In this document: positions 44,800 through 57,285 of the stretch, one piece after another
Position numbering within the stretch: the first letter of the stretch is position 1
Layout: each line of letters starts with the position of its first letter
NCBI GenBank assembly: GCA_019787685.1
Contig: JAHNUO010000022.1
Coordinates: 248,001 to 312,000 of the forward strand
DNA: 64,000 nt
Direction of reading: 5' to 3'
DNA from: Chiua virens
Lineage: Eukaryota > Basidiomycota > Agaricomycetes > Boletales > Boletaceae
Notes under the pieces: generated by a model
What the model saw: the letters and a program-made list of their open reading frames with translations, nothing else
Database searches by the model: none
Told to the model about the DNA's origin: nothing
Made by a program: the position numbers and the translations under genes

Positions 44800-45290
44800 A
44801 CGCCGATGACTGTTGCCTCCGAGATGGCAAGTCCGAGGCAGTCTATGGAAGTGGAATCTAGATTAGCGACAACAACCCCCTGAACAGGGCAATACGTGTT
44901 CCTGGAACGCACCAATCAAATCAAACAGGAGAGATTGTCATGATAACGGTCACCCTCCAATTGCCCATGGTCGATCCAACGGTCCCCGTAACAATTGTCT
45001 CCGACTCCAGATACGCCATTGACGGGCTCACCGCCCACCTTGAACACTGGGAGAACAAGGGATGAACCGGCATCAATAATGCTGACTGGTTTAGTAAATC
45101 AGCAGCCTACCAACTTAGACGGAGGTGCCCCCACAAACCTTAAATGGACGAAAAGCCACAACAGCGACCTCGGCAATGATCAAGGAGACATGCTGGCCAA
45201 CGGGGGGGCCGAAAAAGAACACATAGATGCAGTCGACCTCGCGATTCCCGAAAACTTTAAAGTTAACACTCCTGGACCTTGGACAGGTTT
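44800..45290 (+). pseudogene. RNase H fragment of a retroelement, with stops at Trp positions
   Basis: The plus frame reads NNPLNRAIRVPGTHQSNQTG with the active-site Glu in GEIV. Then come VTIVSDSRYAIDGLTAHLEH with the second catalytic Asp, and GNDQGDMLANGGAEKEHID with the C-terminal Asp. The first Asp region reads YADDCC instead of YTDGSC. Stops at SGI-TAG (where the family has Trp: GIW) and KG-TGA (where it has KGW) disable it. The pattern matches the RNase H of basidiomycete LINEs or a host-like single-domain RNase H. No reverse transcriptase lies beside it. Confidence 0.75.
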
Positions 45291-46426
45291 ATGTCGAGAT
45301 CTAAGTCTGAATCGGTCCCGGATGTCCCAGACCGGGCGGGGTCGAAATCGGGCGTCGAATATTGGGTCACTGGATTGTCGAGATAACTCCTTTATAGGTG
45401 TCAAACGTGTGCTGATTGATAATGGCTCTGGTCTTGCATCCAATGTGGGCGATGCTGTAACGTATTCTGTGTTACGCCACAAGTTTAAGTTCTTGGGAAC
45501 CGCTTTAATGCCTGTCGGTGACGAATGGTGGTATCCTCGAGGGGTTTTTCTATTAGTTCAATTGCATAATATAAGCGAGACGTCCCATTAGGTTTCTTAC
45601 TTGTGTGCACCCCCACCCGTGCCGGTATGTACCATACACCTCGATCGCCATCCTACACCTCAACGCCTCACCCGCCACCTCACACAACCACTGGTAGTCC
45701 GTCGCGACGGCCCTCTCTGCTCTCCTACATCCACCTACCATCCCCGACAACACCACAAGTCAACAAATGGTGACATGACGACACGACACGACCTGGTGGT
45801 ACCTACTACACCTCACCTCACCACATCTCCTACACTTCACCCTACCCGTGCCACACCCATCGTGCCACCAGGCCTCTCTTCGTGGCGACGACAACGCGAC
45901 AATTATCCGCATAAATCAACTGAGCTAACAAGATGATGAGTCGTAACCACATCATCAGAGATTCAGAGTACACCTACATGATTGAAAGTGGAAATCCGTG
46001 ACGGGTCGTGCAGCGAGTCTGTGCCAAATAAAGCGTACGTCCAACGCAAATGGTGAATCGACGTGGCGGGCCGTGGCACATGACCAGCAAAACGAGACGA
46101 CATAATCGTTCTCATTGTGTCGTCGTCATGTCCCCATCGTGTTGTGGCAAGTTAGCACGGGTCCGGAGTGAATCGACACACAAAGGAAGACAACGTGACG
46201 CATGGACCCCTGTGGAAATTGGTTATGAACAGGTATTTACGGGTGTTAACCAAAAGCGGTTGAGATTTAGTTCATACTGGTTGAGCTTCTCCCCTTTGAA
46301 GTGGGAGTCATTTGAGAAAGTCGACATGAAGGGGCGTAATATAGTGTTTACTGAGCTCAAACGACCTGAAATTTTGATAATAGATGATATTTTCCATAAT
46401 CCCGCCCATAAAGACACCATTGTGTA
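45291..46426. other. No gene recognised; CACC-rich tract
   Basis: An open frame continues to 45591 without a known pattern. 45600-45930 is biased to CACC/CCACC on the plus strand. 46050-46427 holds an open frame of 125 codons with no recognised family. Nothing else seen up to the hairpin site. Confidence 0.4.
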
Positions 46427-46500
46427 AAATCTCATCCCATATTACGAGGTATCAAACGATCGACACATTTGATACCTCGTAATCCCGGTGCATATTGTAT
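46411..46500. repeat. Hairpin site 1 (16-bp inverted arms, 11-nt spacer)
   Basis: Arms ATTACGAGGTATCAAA (46441-46456) and TTTGATACCTCGTAAT (46468-46483) are perfect inverted repeats around CGATCGACACA. About 30 bp before (AAAATCTCATCCCAT) and 10 bp after (GTGCATATTG) are shared in direct orientation with site 2 at 58970-59060. Confidence 0.9.
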
Positions 46501-46930
46501 CTCACACATTTTCATAATCTCACCGAAATAGACCACCTCAGGAAGGACATTCTCGGTGCCTATAGCGACCTTTGAGGGGGATTCGTCACTTGTAAATTCT
46601 TCGTCCTCTGAGGCCAAGCTTCATGAGGTTCTAAAAATAGACTTCTTCGTTGACCGCGCCGTGAGCATCCGGGACCTCTTGCGAACCTCATCCAGACCTC
46701 GTCCAGACCTCGCGCGTCTCTTGCGTTCTTCTCAATACCATCCAGCATTCCTCTCGATACCATCCAGTATGCCTCTCACGCAGTCCTCGCGAGCTTGTTG
46801 TCACCCCCTGGATGGTGACCTATTATTGGTCACTTCAAACACTTCCTAGTGATCATCCCATCCGTGCGTACATCTTATTGCATCTGTTTCCCTCACTTAC
46901 TCATTTTCGATGTTTTAGGTTCTGCACAGT
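46501..46930. other. Upstream region of the KDZ gene
   Basis: Short repeats of ATACCATCCAG and CCTCATCCAGACCTC lie at 46690-46770. No gene recognised; presumably the promoter and 5' leader of the KDZ transposase. Confidence 0.4.
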
Positions 46931-49900
46931 ATGAATCCAGATTCCGTCACATGCAGAAAGCGACCCAGAGACAGATGCCAGACGCACAAAGTGGTCACTG
47001 TGCCCAGTCAGGCTGCTGATCACCAGAAATACATGGAACGGCTTCATGCTCTACGCGAAGGACGGAGCACCATGATCGTTAGCTCGAAACAAGCCACTCC
47101 AGATTTTGACGGTTCAGCAGCCGAACCTGAATCGCTCAATGACGACTTAGACTTTTCTGTTCAACCTCTCGAGATAGACGATGTCGAGCCTGACCCCCTT
47201 CCTGATGACAAAATCCCAGCCCCAAAACGTGTGCGACGCAGCAAGCCTGACTTGACTATGGAGCGTCTGTATCAACATTGGAGATGTCTCCTCCCAACTT
47301 TGGTCGGTCCGTATGCAAGATATCATTCCCGCACCCTGGCCAAACCACTTGGGCCAATTCCGCCTACCCTGTCACTCTGTACGCAGCCTGTGTGCACCAA
47401 AAAAACGACCAGGATTGTGTGTCTTCTATTCGACCGTAGGTTTTTCCAATATCTGTTGTCATTGTACTCAAACAACTCTCAGATTTCACGACCGTTGATG
47501 TCGTTAGTTGTGCATGTGCTACCCTCCCGCAGGTTCTCGTCGACTTCAGACTGTTTCCTGCCTCGCCGTCTCAGCCTCGATTGGCTGTATCTCTTGACTT
47601 ACTCGGCTTCTATCGGGCACTATTTGAGCGCTCATGTGATGCCATCAATGCTCTCGCTGCTGCCCTTCGTACACACTATACGCGTCGCGGATTTCTTATG
47701 GTGAACAAGAAGGTGCGTGATTTATTCGCTTTAATGCATAGTCTACTCAAGCTTTACAGGGGGATGCCTTGCAAGATCCATTTCGTCACAGCTTGGCTGC
47801 TGCAGTGCAATGGTATGATATTCTGCAGGTTGAAGTGGAGAAACAGATAGACAATGCAGTCCAATTCTGTCATGATCTCGTTTCTGTGTTCAAGTCCGGT
47901 GATCTCTCAACGTCCCAATCTGACAACGGCCTTCCGACCCTGTCCGAACTGCCACTGCATTCCCAGTGCCGCTCTTCTCGCACCGGCGCATCCATTCTTA
48001 TTCAGCGCTGTCCCGCTTGCTTCGGAGGTAATACATTTGGACGGCTACTTGCTGAAGGCGGCGATATCCACGTTGCCACAGATGGCAATTTCCACCATCG
48101 ACACCGACGATCCTCTGGCGATTGCCCTTCGTTCTATGATCCCACATACTTTCTTCCCAAAGAGGAAGTGGATGAGATGGGTAAACATGCCGAGAAGCAG
48201 CGCAAGAAGCCCCCGCGGACTTATCAGAAACTCGTTCCAGATGAGGCAGTCGACACTTGTGAAACATCATATGAAGCAGCCGATGGCTCAAAAAAGAAGG
48301 CTGCCATGGATAATTTCGATGATACAGGTGTCATGGCGCTTATCTGCCGCCATGACATCCCACTGTTCTTTGCGAATATCGATAGTCCTGGTGAACAACA
48401 GAAGTACGCATTAGCTCTCATACAACATCTTTTCAAGCTACTCCCTTCAGATGCAACTGTGGTCGCGTTCTATGATATTGGTTGTGTTACAGCCCGTCTT
48501 GTATCCAAGGTGAGTCTGGCTAAATAGATTGTATTGTTCTCATGCTACGTTACAGCATGATATTCTTGGTGTGGACATTGTGCAACGCTTGCGGTTCGCA
48601 ACTACAGCCATGCATGCCTACGGCCATGAGTGGGCGTGTCAACTCGTCTATAATCCCCGCTTGACCGAAGGCCTTGGCCTTTCCGACGGTGAAGGAACCG
48701 AGTGTTTGTGGTCTAGACTCATCAGATTGATCAGGATCAAGCGATCCTCATCTGTATGTACACATAATCTTGTGTTATGATGTTCCTCCTGACACTTTTC
48801 GGCAGAGGAAGCGCCGTATATGGTTGCTTGATCGGCATGCCGCCGCCGTTGGTCATGAAATGTGTTCTGATCTTGGAGAATGGATCAAACGCCGGCTCTC
48901 CCACGGCGTTGAGGGCCAGGGAAGTGCTGCTAGACAACTAGTGGAAGACAGCACATATAGTATAGATCGGCTCAGGGAGCAGTGGTTGCTCCAAAAGGAG
49001 TCACAGCTGTCTATACGTGCTCGTGAGTTTTTTCAGGGCCTTTCCTAAATCTTACCAATCACCCACCATGCAGATGCACCCGCTCGCCTCAAGAAACAGC
49101 TAGACACAGTAATCACCTTGCAATCTGACCTGGACACCACCGAGAAAGCATTTCAAGCTGCTAGGAATACGATCGCAAATGACCCGGTAGTGTCTGAGTC
49201 ACTTGAAGTTCTCGATGGTCTAGAGTGAACATACGGTCGGCTAATGACCAAGGTGGATGCGCTCTATGCTTCCCTCAACATTCAGGACCAATTTCCTGAA
49301 CTGGATGGCATCGCATTCGACTTCGTTCGAGTGCTTCTTTTAGCGCGCGATCTTAAGATCAACATTCGCAAACGAGCTGTCGGTTCTTTCTTCGAATGGG
49401 ACAAACTGGATCAGGCAGTCGGTGGTGGACAAAAGCCTCTAGGTAATAAATTAGATGTCACATCAAACATTCCCGTTAACTGGTTTTCAGGTACGAAACT
49501 TCATCAACAGACTCGAAAAGCAATCGCAAAACGTCAACCAGCTCTGATGGCCGCCATCCGCAAATTCAATACATACTGTGAACATCTCGCAGAACTCCAT
49601 GATGCTTCGTGCTCTATCCCCATCCCCAACCCTCTTCCAACAAAACTTGCAGAGTTGCGTGCGGATCAATCCCTCATGGAGGATGTTTGGATTACCCCGT
49701 CCCTGGGAGCTGTACCCCTTTGGATCTCTGACCGAGACATTCGCAGTGGGATCCGCGGCATGTTGAAGAGTGACCGCTGCTTGGAAGAGCGCCATCGCCT
49801 GGGTCTTGAAGCAGACAACCTCTGCTGTTGGTATGGGAATGAGCTGGCTGCAATTGAACTCTCTTTACTTTGTCCTGGAAGTAAGTCCGCTGCCCAGATG

Positions 49901-51169
49901 AGCTGGCCCGATCTTACATTTTACAGACGAAATTTTTTTACTTTTTCTCCAGCAACGTCGAGACCACATCCTCAGCCTTCGTGGTCGTTGGACAAATACC
50001 CTGGTCTCGGCGGCACGGTTTGAAAGTCACACAAAAGAAGCTGTTTCTATTGCAACTTCCCTTGTGTCTGGAACGTGCCCAATATCTGCCGTATGGGTTG
50101 AACCCATCATTGTGGAGGCCTCGGACATCATCCCCGAAGAAGCCACCGACCCCATGGATTCCGACATGGATCCGCCAGACGACGAAGTCAGCGCTCCTCT
50201 TTTAGACTATCTTGAGGAGGAGAATCTGGACCCCAATGAAGAAGATCCAGATGACACACAGCATCTGGGCAACCCTCGCGTGACTCTTGTCTGGCGAGTA
50301 CCACTGGTACGCTCCCTTTGGTTTGAAGTCTTCACCCTCATTGCTAATATGGACCAGAACCTCACCATTGATCCCAGAACTATCTATACTCAACGAGCAT
50401 CTTCTGTCAACAATGCTCTTGCTAGGCGAATCCTACCGCCTCGGAATGGTTTCCTCAAGGTGATATTCGATATTGATGCCATCAAGCTTCTCAGGTCTCC
50501 CACCGCATGGCTCGACGATATTTGTATCAATGGATGTATCTCGCTTCTCTTTGCTACCATTCCCCCTGACAACTGGAACGACTTCGCAGTATTTTCCACG
50601 CACGACCTCCCCCGAATCCGGTACAATGCCACGGATGAGGTCTTATGGCGGTGCACGCGCCACACCTCCTTCTGGACAAAGGACATATGGATCCTGCCAA
50701 TCCATCGTCCTGGTCACTGGGTACTATGTATCGCCCGGCTTGCCCATGGTGAGCTTTTGCTGTTCGATAGTCTTGGGAAACAACATCCGTGGCGCATGGA
50801 TGTCAAAGTAGGATTCTCCACGAGCGTACCATTTTGCTATCTAATATAAATTTGATAGGACATAATGAAACTAGTCTCTCGGCTTTTTGATCTGGCTCGC
50901 CGTCAACATCCTGACACACAGTTGGCGACTCCCACACTTGATTGGGTTGCTCGACCACTTGTGGTACGTATCCTTCAGTTTCTCGTAACGTCACTGAACT
51001 ATTCCAGATGGAACCCCTGCAAACGAATGGGTTCGATTGTGGTGTGTGGGTTCTCGCTGTCATTGCTGCAACACTACGAGGTTTTCAAATGACCCAGATG
51101 AGTGAGGATGACATACCATCCTTTCGGTATTATTTATATACGGAAGTAATGTCCCTCGATGTAGACTAG
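46931..51169 (+). CDS. KDZ transposase fused to a C-terminal Ulp1-like (C48) cysteine protease
   Basis: Mobilises a KDZ (Kyakuja-Dileera-Zisupton) DNA transposon. The N-terminus is acidic with a basic motif (KRVRRSKP) and a Cys-rich region (SCACATLPQVLVDFRLFP). The core shows HVATDGNFHHRHR (about 48085, first Asp), ICRHDIPLFFANIDSPGE, VVAFYDIGC, then MHAYGHEWACQLVYNPRLTE and GLGLSDGEGTECLWSRL. Then comes LLLARDLKINIRKRAVGSFF. The Ulp1-like domain has AWLDDICING, His in HRPGHWVLCI, Asp in LLFDSLG, and Cys in QTNGFDCGVWVL (His-Asp-Gln-Cys layout). About ten exons. One in-frame TGA (49226-49228, LDGLE-stop-TYGRL) is the only clear lesion. The downstream gene 52004-56229 lies in the same orientation. 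Confidence 0.88.
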
Positions 51170-52003
51170 ATGAACACTCGAAAGAAAGTTCCTACCACTT
51201 ATCAGGCTGCACTCGTCCTGACACATCGGCGCATTGCAATGCCTCCAACACCTCGTGGAGGTGTGAACCCTGGAGCACTGGTACGTCTGTGTGGTAAGAA
51301 CATTACAGGCTTCTTGAGTTAGGGGACTGTTCGGCTTCTGGTGGATTCAAACTGGAAGGCTCCGATGGACAGTACGCTTCGTCTGTTAGGAGAGAGCATG
51401 TTTAAGAGGGCAGCGATGTGGTGACTGGGAGAGTTCACCGTTCACCATGGCCTCCCAACAAGCAGATTGTGTCCTCTTCATACCTCCTAGAACATTCTGC
51501 AGGGTGCACCTGTTCCATGCCACCGACACCGCGGAACAAATGAGTGACTCCTCCATTCCTCTCATGAGGCTCGGGTGAGGCTCTCCGGCCTCGGGTGAAT
51601 GCCCTTTCATTCTTCAAGCTAAGAACTTTGTTGATGAATCTTCTGTCTCTCTTTCAACTATGTCTGCTGATACTGTATTCAGGTATATTGTTGCAGCAAT
51701 GGGTACAAAAGTCGAGCGCCAGCGCCGCTCCTGGGTGCCCAGTTTCCATCCCTCCTCTCTCCCTGTCGCCACTTGCGAGCCTCACGTGCCGTATATTATT
51801 TTTTGTTCCAAGTTTCTATACTTCGGTATGTTTTTGTCATACTCTATGTCTTCATCGTGATCATTCCCTCCAGGCGTTTTTATCTGTAGCGTTTCGGTTC
51901 TCTTTCTTGCCTGCAATACGTCTGTTTGTCTTGATTATCTGAGAGGTGAGTGCGCTGTCTATTCTGTCACTGTCCTGTTGTCCTCATTTTGTGTGTAGCG
52001 AGT
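51170..52003. other. Spacer between KDZ gene and companion gene
   Basis: A short open stretch follows the KDZ stop (MNTRKKVPTTYQAAL at 51171). The rest is T-rich and promoter-like before the companion start. No gene recognised. Confidence 0.4.
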
Positions 52004-55000
52004 ATGTCCCAGCCCTCTGAGTTGTTCTACGACTACTCGCAGACACAACTGGGTGGTGGTCGGCGTGATCCCAGCCCTGTCATCGAGACTCCTACCAAGT
52101 TGTGGACTAGACTGAAGCCAACAGCTCGTGACGGTGGGTTGGTAAGCAGTGCCCAAAGCCGACGAGCAAAAATGGTTGCTGGGGTCGAGGCCATTCCTGT
52201 CGAATCACCTCCCTCTGAAGGTGCCCATGATGTTTACGAAGTGCATCAGCGTTCTTTGCCCCCCATCCCTCTGGATCATCAGAATTCCGCTCAGCATCCA
52301 CCCATCCAGCTTCGTCCACCGTCGGTTCCACCCGCACCTTACCGGTTGTCTGCTCCTCGCCAACAGTCTGCTCCTCCCTGACCATCCGCTTCACCTTCGC
52401 TTCTGCCTATTCCCGAAGTGGAGCGTACTGTTGAGTTGATTGCCTCTGTGCAGCCATCGGTTACTCACCAGCCCTCTATTCCACCTTCGAATTCCCTACC
52501 TGATGTAGGGAATGGTGTCAAGAGTCAAGAAATGTTCCATCGGTTGCCTTCCGTTCCCCCTCGTCAACCATCTGTTCCTCCCCACCGGCTGTCTGTTCCT
52601 TCCCACCAACCGTCTGTTCCTCCCTGTCAGCTGCCCATTCCTCCTTGCCAACCGCCTCCCTGTCAACCGTCTGTTGCTCCTTGCCAACCGTTCATTCCTC
52701 CCCATCATCCATCCGTTCCTCCTCGCCAACCGTCCATTCCTCCTCACCAACCGTCCATTCCTCCTCGCCAACCGTCCATTCCTCCTTGCCATCCAACCGT
52801 CCCTCTTCGCCAACCGTCTGTCCTTCCTCATCCTCGCCAACCGTCCATCCCTCCTCCTTGCCAACCATCTGTCCCTCCTCGCCAACCGTCCGTTCCTCCT
52901 TGCCAACCATCTGTCCCTCTGTGCCAGCCTCCCAATCCACCTGCTAGACCACCATTGGGGCCGTGTCAACCCTCAGGGCAGACACTTCCGAGTTGTCACC
53001 CCTCCCCTGCATTCAATGCACCTAGTCCCTTTGCTCCTTTGGACGATGTATCACAGCACTTGGTAGACGACTTTGGGTACTCTTCAGAAGGAGATACATC
53101 GCCAACTATTCGCCCACTTAACATACCGACAACCAACATTATCCCGCCGACCCTCCAAACGGCTGCGTCTTATGTTGCTTCAGGAACTGGTGCTTCCGTA
53201 CCCAGTACGTTGAATGATCCATGTGCTACCGAAGCAATCCCCCAATCTTCAGCTCCTTCCACTCCCTCTCGAGGACGTCGTTCGGCAGAGGTCATCAAGG
53301 TTCTTGAAGAGGGCTACAAGGAACTTGAAGTAATCCTTGAACAGGTTGCTTCAAGAACTTCTCTGTCAACACAACAGGTCGCTGAAAGCTGGCACAAGAA
53401 TCGGGGTCGTATCATCAATGGATCAAACTATTGGAATATCTACGAGTCATACTTCAAAGCATACGAGGATGAAGAGCGCAACCATATAGGTATGGGCCTT
53501 AATGACCCTGGTATTTCCGTTGTTTTTACTTCTTGGCTATAGCTCATGTGATTCTAGGCACTCTGAGTCTCGTAAGTCGTTGCTATAAGCGATTTATTGA
53601 GACCCAGGGTGAGCAGTGGAAGGAAATACTCGAGGTCTTCGAGCTCACCAAGATGACGAAGTCTCTTGATCAGACCGTCTGTCAACGCTCACAAACCTTC
53701 AACAAGATCCGCCGGAAAATTCTTCAGATCGTGAGTTGCAAGATAAGATCTCCAATGTCATCTCATTAACCTAAATGGTAGTTGGACATTGCGGCTGCGA
53801 AGCATGGATTTCAAGCTGCGATTGTTATGTGTGGGAACATTGTCAACGAAGACATGTCATTGGCATTCCAACATACAACTCGTGGTGCCATTGGGGTAAG
53901 AGTTTCTGTACATTCTTACTCCAGTGAATTGAATTGTATATGTAGTTTTGGGGTAGCCAATGCCGTGCTCATCCAGAAACAATGATTGGGCATCTCAAAG
54001 CCCATGTTTAGTATGTGCACAGCACCCTGGTTACCGTTGTACGCTGACGTTGCTTAGTGATGACGCTTCTTCAAGGATCGTCGAGGAAGCGTTCAAGGAT
54101 GAAATGGATGGTGGGAAAGTATTAGAACTCCCTCGCAACAACACCCAAACATTGGACCATGTTGAGGACACGGAGCATGCAGTACAAGCCTTGCATGCCA
54201 GTGGTAATCATCCCTCTCCGTCGTCCTCTGAATTTGAGCCATCCATGGATGAGGGTAATCCATCCAATCGCATCAAGGAAAGTCTCACAAAACTTGTTGG
54301 TAAGTGTTGCCCACCCAAACCACATCAAACTTATATTCACTTTTCTATCATCTAGAGCGCTGTGGGGTTGACACGAGCAAGCTGAAAGGCAACAACTTTC
54401 CTTGGAAAACTTTGTTGTCATTCCTTGCCGGCAAATCTCTGGTTCTTGAAGGGTATCCTCATGGTGTGCTTATGCCTGGACAAAGCCGCCATGAGGGCAT
54501 GCGCACTAAAGGCATCAATGATCTCACCCTTGCGGAGAAGCGCCAACTCTGGTCCGCGATCAAGGGAAAGCGACTCACGATTCGACGAGCCGATCGGAAG
54601 GAACTTTGTGAGTAATTCATATCCAAAGTGTCGAATAAACTGACAATGTGTGATTAGGTGACATTGTGAATAATACTGCCCCCGTCATTCTCGGTGAGGC
54701 ACCTCCCATGAGTTCACACGACTCTCATGGGCAGCGGATGTTCGCAAATGGGACATGCGACTCAAAGGGACTCCCTCACCCTTCACCTGGTGTTGCAGCT
54801 ACGCGGGTGAAGCGTTCCAAACCGCAGCTCCCCACACAAGACCAGGATACCCTCGAGATCACTGATACGTCATTGTCATCCCCTCCCCCTGCCTTGCGTC
54901 CTGTCATTGTCGAGAACTCCCGAAAATCATCAAGGACTTTGCCGATCGTCATTCCCAGCAGTTCGGAATCCAATTCACCTGAACCACAGCCTCGGAAGCG

Positions 55001-56229
55001 TAAAGCGGCTGCGCCTCCTGCTCCTCACACGCGCAAAAAACGAGGTCAAGAAGTAAGACCTACAAATGCTCGGGACAAAGCTAAAGGTGCTGCGGTGAGG
55101 GGTACGCGCATCAAGAAGATTACGACTTCTGCTGACCTTGTTGATTCCTCTGATGATGAAATCGATATCCGTGATGGAGACGGTAAGTGTCTTCCCTGCA
55201 CTGGTATGTTCTTTCTATGTTCCTGATTCACGCACTCAGTTCCCAAAGAAGCTGCCATTGAACAGCCTAAACATATGTTTTTGATGGATATTTTTGATGT
55301 TTGACTCATAGTTGCTAGCCCTGTGCCCGAAGCCGCGCCTGAAGAAGCCCAGTGTCAAAATCCCTGTAAACGATGTATTTCAGGATATTGAAGAGCCAGC
55401 AAGTTCGGACCTGGAAGAAGCGATCTCAACTTCACTTCGCAAGCGTTTCGAAGGCCCTTTGGGCATTCCAGAGGCTCCACCCTCACCCTCACCATCTCCG
55501 AGGCCGAGCCTGTCTCTGCCGCCGCCGTTGCCACTTGAACAATCGTCACTGCCATTACTGCCCAAGCAGAAGGCACGCCCTACCCCTGTTTTACCAAGTG
55601 CGCCGTTGCCGGAACCACCCACTGTGGGCGATGCAACCGTTCCGACTCCTGTACTGCAACCATACAGGCAAGAAATGACTGCTCTCCATCTGCCCACCTC
55701 CTCGCATCCACATGCAGCTTCTGGTGATCTTTATCAGACACATCCTCCGGGAAATATGAACAATTATTATCCTCATGGTAACTACAATCAACACGCAGCG
55801 TATCCACCATACTATGGCATGCCCCACGCGCCTGTCCCTCCTGCACCTCACGCCCCCATCCCTCCCCTCGGATCTCAGGCTCACATGCACAATCTACCCG
55901 CCGCAACCCATGCGCCTCTGCAGCAACCTGCCCCTTGTGCACCTATCCCTTCTCCATGCACGGATCCCCGAGGGTACCATGATGCAAGCAACCCCTCGTA
56001 TCCCCACAGAGCATACCAATACCCTGGGATGTTCAGGGCACCCAACGATGGCCCGACGGCGGGAGGATATCGAGGTGAGTTCCGTGATGGTGCCGTGGAC
56101 CATCGGGGATACCTCAGCGATTTGTTAGTGCACGACAGTACAAATATTGGGATGTCATACCAGCACACTGGGCCTCTGGACACTCTGCAGAGTACTCTTC
56201 CGATCCTCCCTCCTGCTCCCTGCCCATGA
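52004..56229 (+). CDS. KDZ companion gene; orphan Agaricomycete family
   Basis: Start MSQPSELFYDYSQTQ at 52004. An N-terminal disordered part includes about 130 residues of Pro-rich heptads (52555-52935). A conserved module follows: VIKVLEEGYKELEVILEQVA, AESWHKN, NYWNIYESYFKAYEDEE (53290-53490); then, over short introns, AAAKHGFQAAIVMCGNIVNE with RAHPETMIGHLKAHV (53785-54010). The next exon has GNNFPWKTLLSFLAGKSLVL and EGYPHGVLMPGQSRH (54385-54490). The tail is basic and Pro/Tyr-rich, ending LPPAPCP at 56229. One TGA at 52379 and uncertain frames near 55310 leave intactness open. I recall this family as highly amplified in Agaricomycetes. Function unknown; same orientation as KDZ and inside the hairpin-bracketed segment. 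Confidence 0.65.
52555..52935 (+). repeat. Coding minisatellite, 21-bp unit (Pro heptads)
   Basis: Runs of CCTCGCCAACCGTCCATTCC-like units encode PRQPSIP/PCQPSVP heptads inside the companion gene. The unit is 21 bp, so copy changes keep frame. Confidence 0.85.
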
Positions 56230-56474
56230 CGAGAGAGGGGGAAATAGTTAGTTACCATACCTATGTCTCGTCTTGATCCAAATTGAGTTGTTCTTGCTCC
56301 GCATCTCATCTTGGGAATCTTGCCTCATCTAACTATATTGTCGTGCCTCAAGGCTTCATGTTCTTTTATACTTCATTGCGTCTGACCAGAACATGTGCTT
56401 GAATGCTTCTCGCGGTCAGGCAAGGAACACAAATTGTACAGTTCGTCTTTGCTTTTTTCTCGGTCACCATGATG

Positions 56475-56657
56475 ACGATCTACAGATTCATTGAGGATCA
56501 ATCAGCTCGAATCAGTGGTAAGATCACAGCCTGAGTTTATTTGTACTTTTTTCTTTCTCGATCACAGTGATCTACAGATTCATTGAGGATCAATCAACTC
56601 GAATCGGTGGTAAGATCGCACTGGCGGCATGAAATTATTTGTACTTTTTTCTTGCTC
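56475..56657. repeat. Two-unit tandem repeat, about 95 bp
   Basis: Both units start GATCTACAGATTCATTGAGG and continue TCGAATC(A/G)GTGGTAAGATC and ATTTGTACTTTTTTCTT. The repeat lies downstream of the companion gene. Confidence 0.8.
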
Positions 56658-56865
56658 CCAACCCCCATGTCGAACGGCACACCTGACACTCCCGATGCTC
56701 CTGGTGCCCTCCTCAAGCTGGTTTTGATACAGGATGTAGTTCTCCATTCGCTGACATTAAAGTGTGAAAACTGTCAGTGTGGACCCGTGGTACGTGTATG
56801 TTAAAAACATCAAAACAATCTACTTATGTAGGCAGACATTTCAGGTTGATTTTGAGGTAGACGCA

Positions 56866-57285
56866 ATGCAGCCGCCCCCGCGACGTGCATCCACCAATGG
56901 CCCGGATGCAGGCGATTTGCACCGTGACAGTCCCGATGTTCCACACTCCCCCCCTCGTGGCGACAACAAGGCTGGCGTACGTGACCTCTCAGACGATCTT
57001 ATGTCCATGTACGAGACAGAGGAAGAGAGAAAGGCGCGCTTGGCTGCAATAACTTCAGCGCAGTCGGTGAGTGATTGGATATTGCTCATATAAATCCATT
57101 GATTCAACGCAATCCAATGTGAGTTACAGAGCAAAAAAAGGACTGTAACAACGACAGAAAACAATTCTCCTACACCACAACCCGGCAAAGCCCCAAACAC
57201 GGCTGCAAGTGATGAGTGCTCGCCACCTGCAAAGCGTCCTCGTACCCGATACAACACCAAAAAATCGTTGGAACAACAGCATTAA
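56866..57285 (+). CDS. Small Pro/Ser-rich basic protein, unknown
   Basis: Start MQPPPRRASTNGPD at 56866 (upstream in-frame sequence after an AG acceptor may add an earlier exon). The first exon ends after AAITSAQS at a GTGAGT donor (about 57066). The second exon (about 57129) reads SKKRTVTTTENNSPTPQPGK and ends TKKSLEQQH at 57285. Composition is disordered with basic patches (PAKRPRTR), as for a nuclear protein. No family recognised. Its setting among TE-associated genes suggests an accessory gene. 57286-57632 holds nothing recognisable. Confidence 0.45.

Noticed and set aside
44299..44915. Overlapping minus-strand frames with hydrophobic stretches near 44300-44900
   Set aside because: No conserved pattern; the plus strand carries the RNase H fragment and its upstream remnant.
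52496..52969. 157-codon minus-strand open frame rich in Arg and Leu
   Set aside because: Shadow of the Pro-heptad repeat in the companion gene; periodicity comes from the 21-bp unit.
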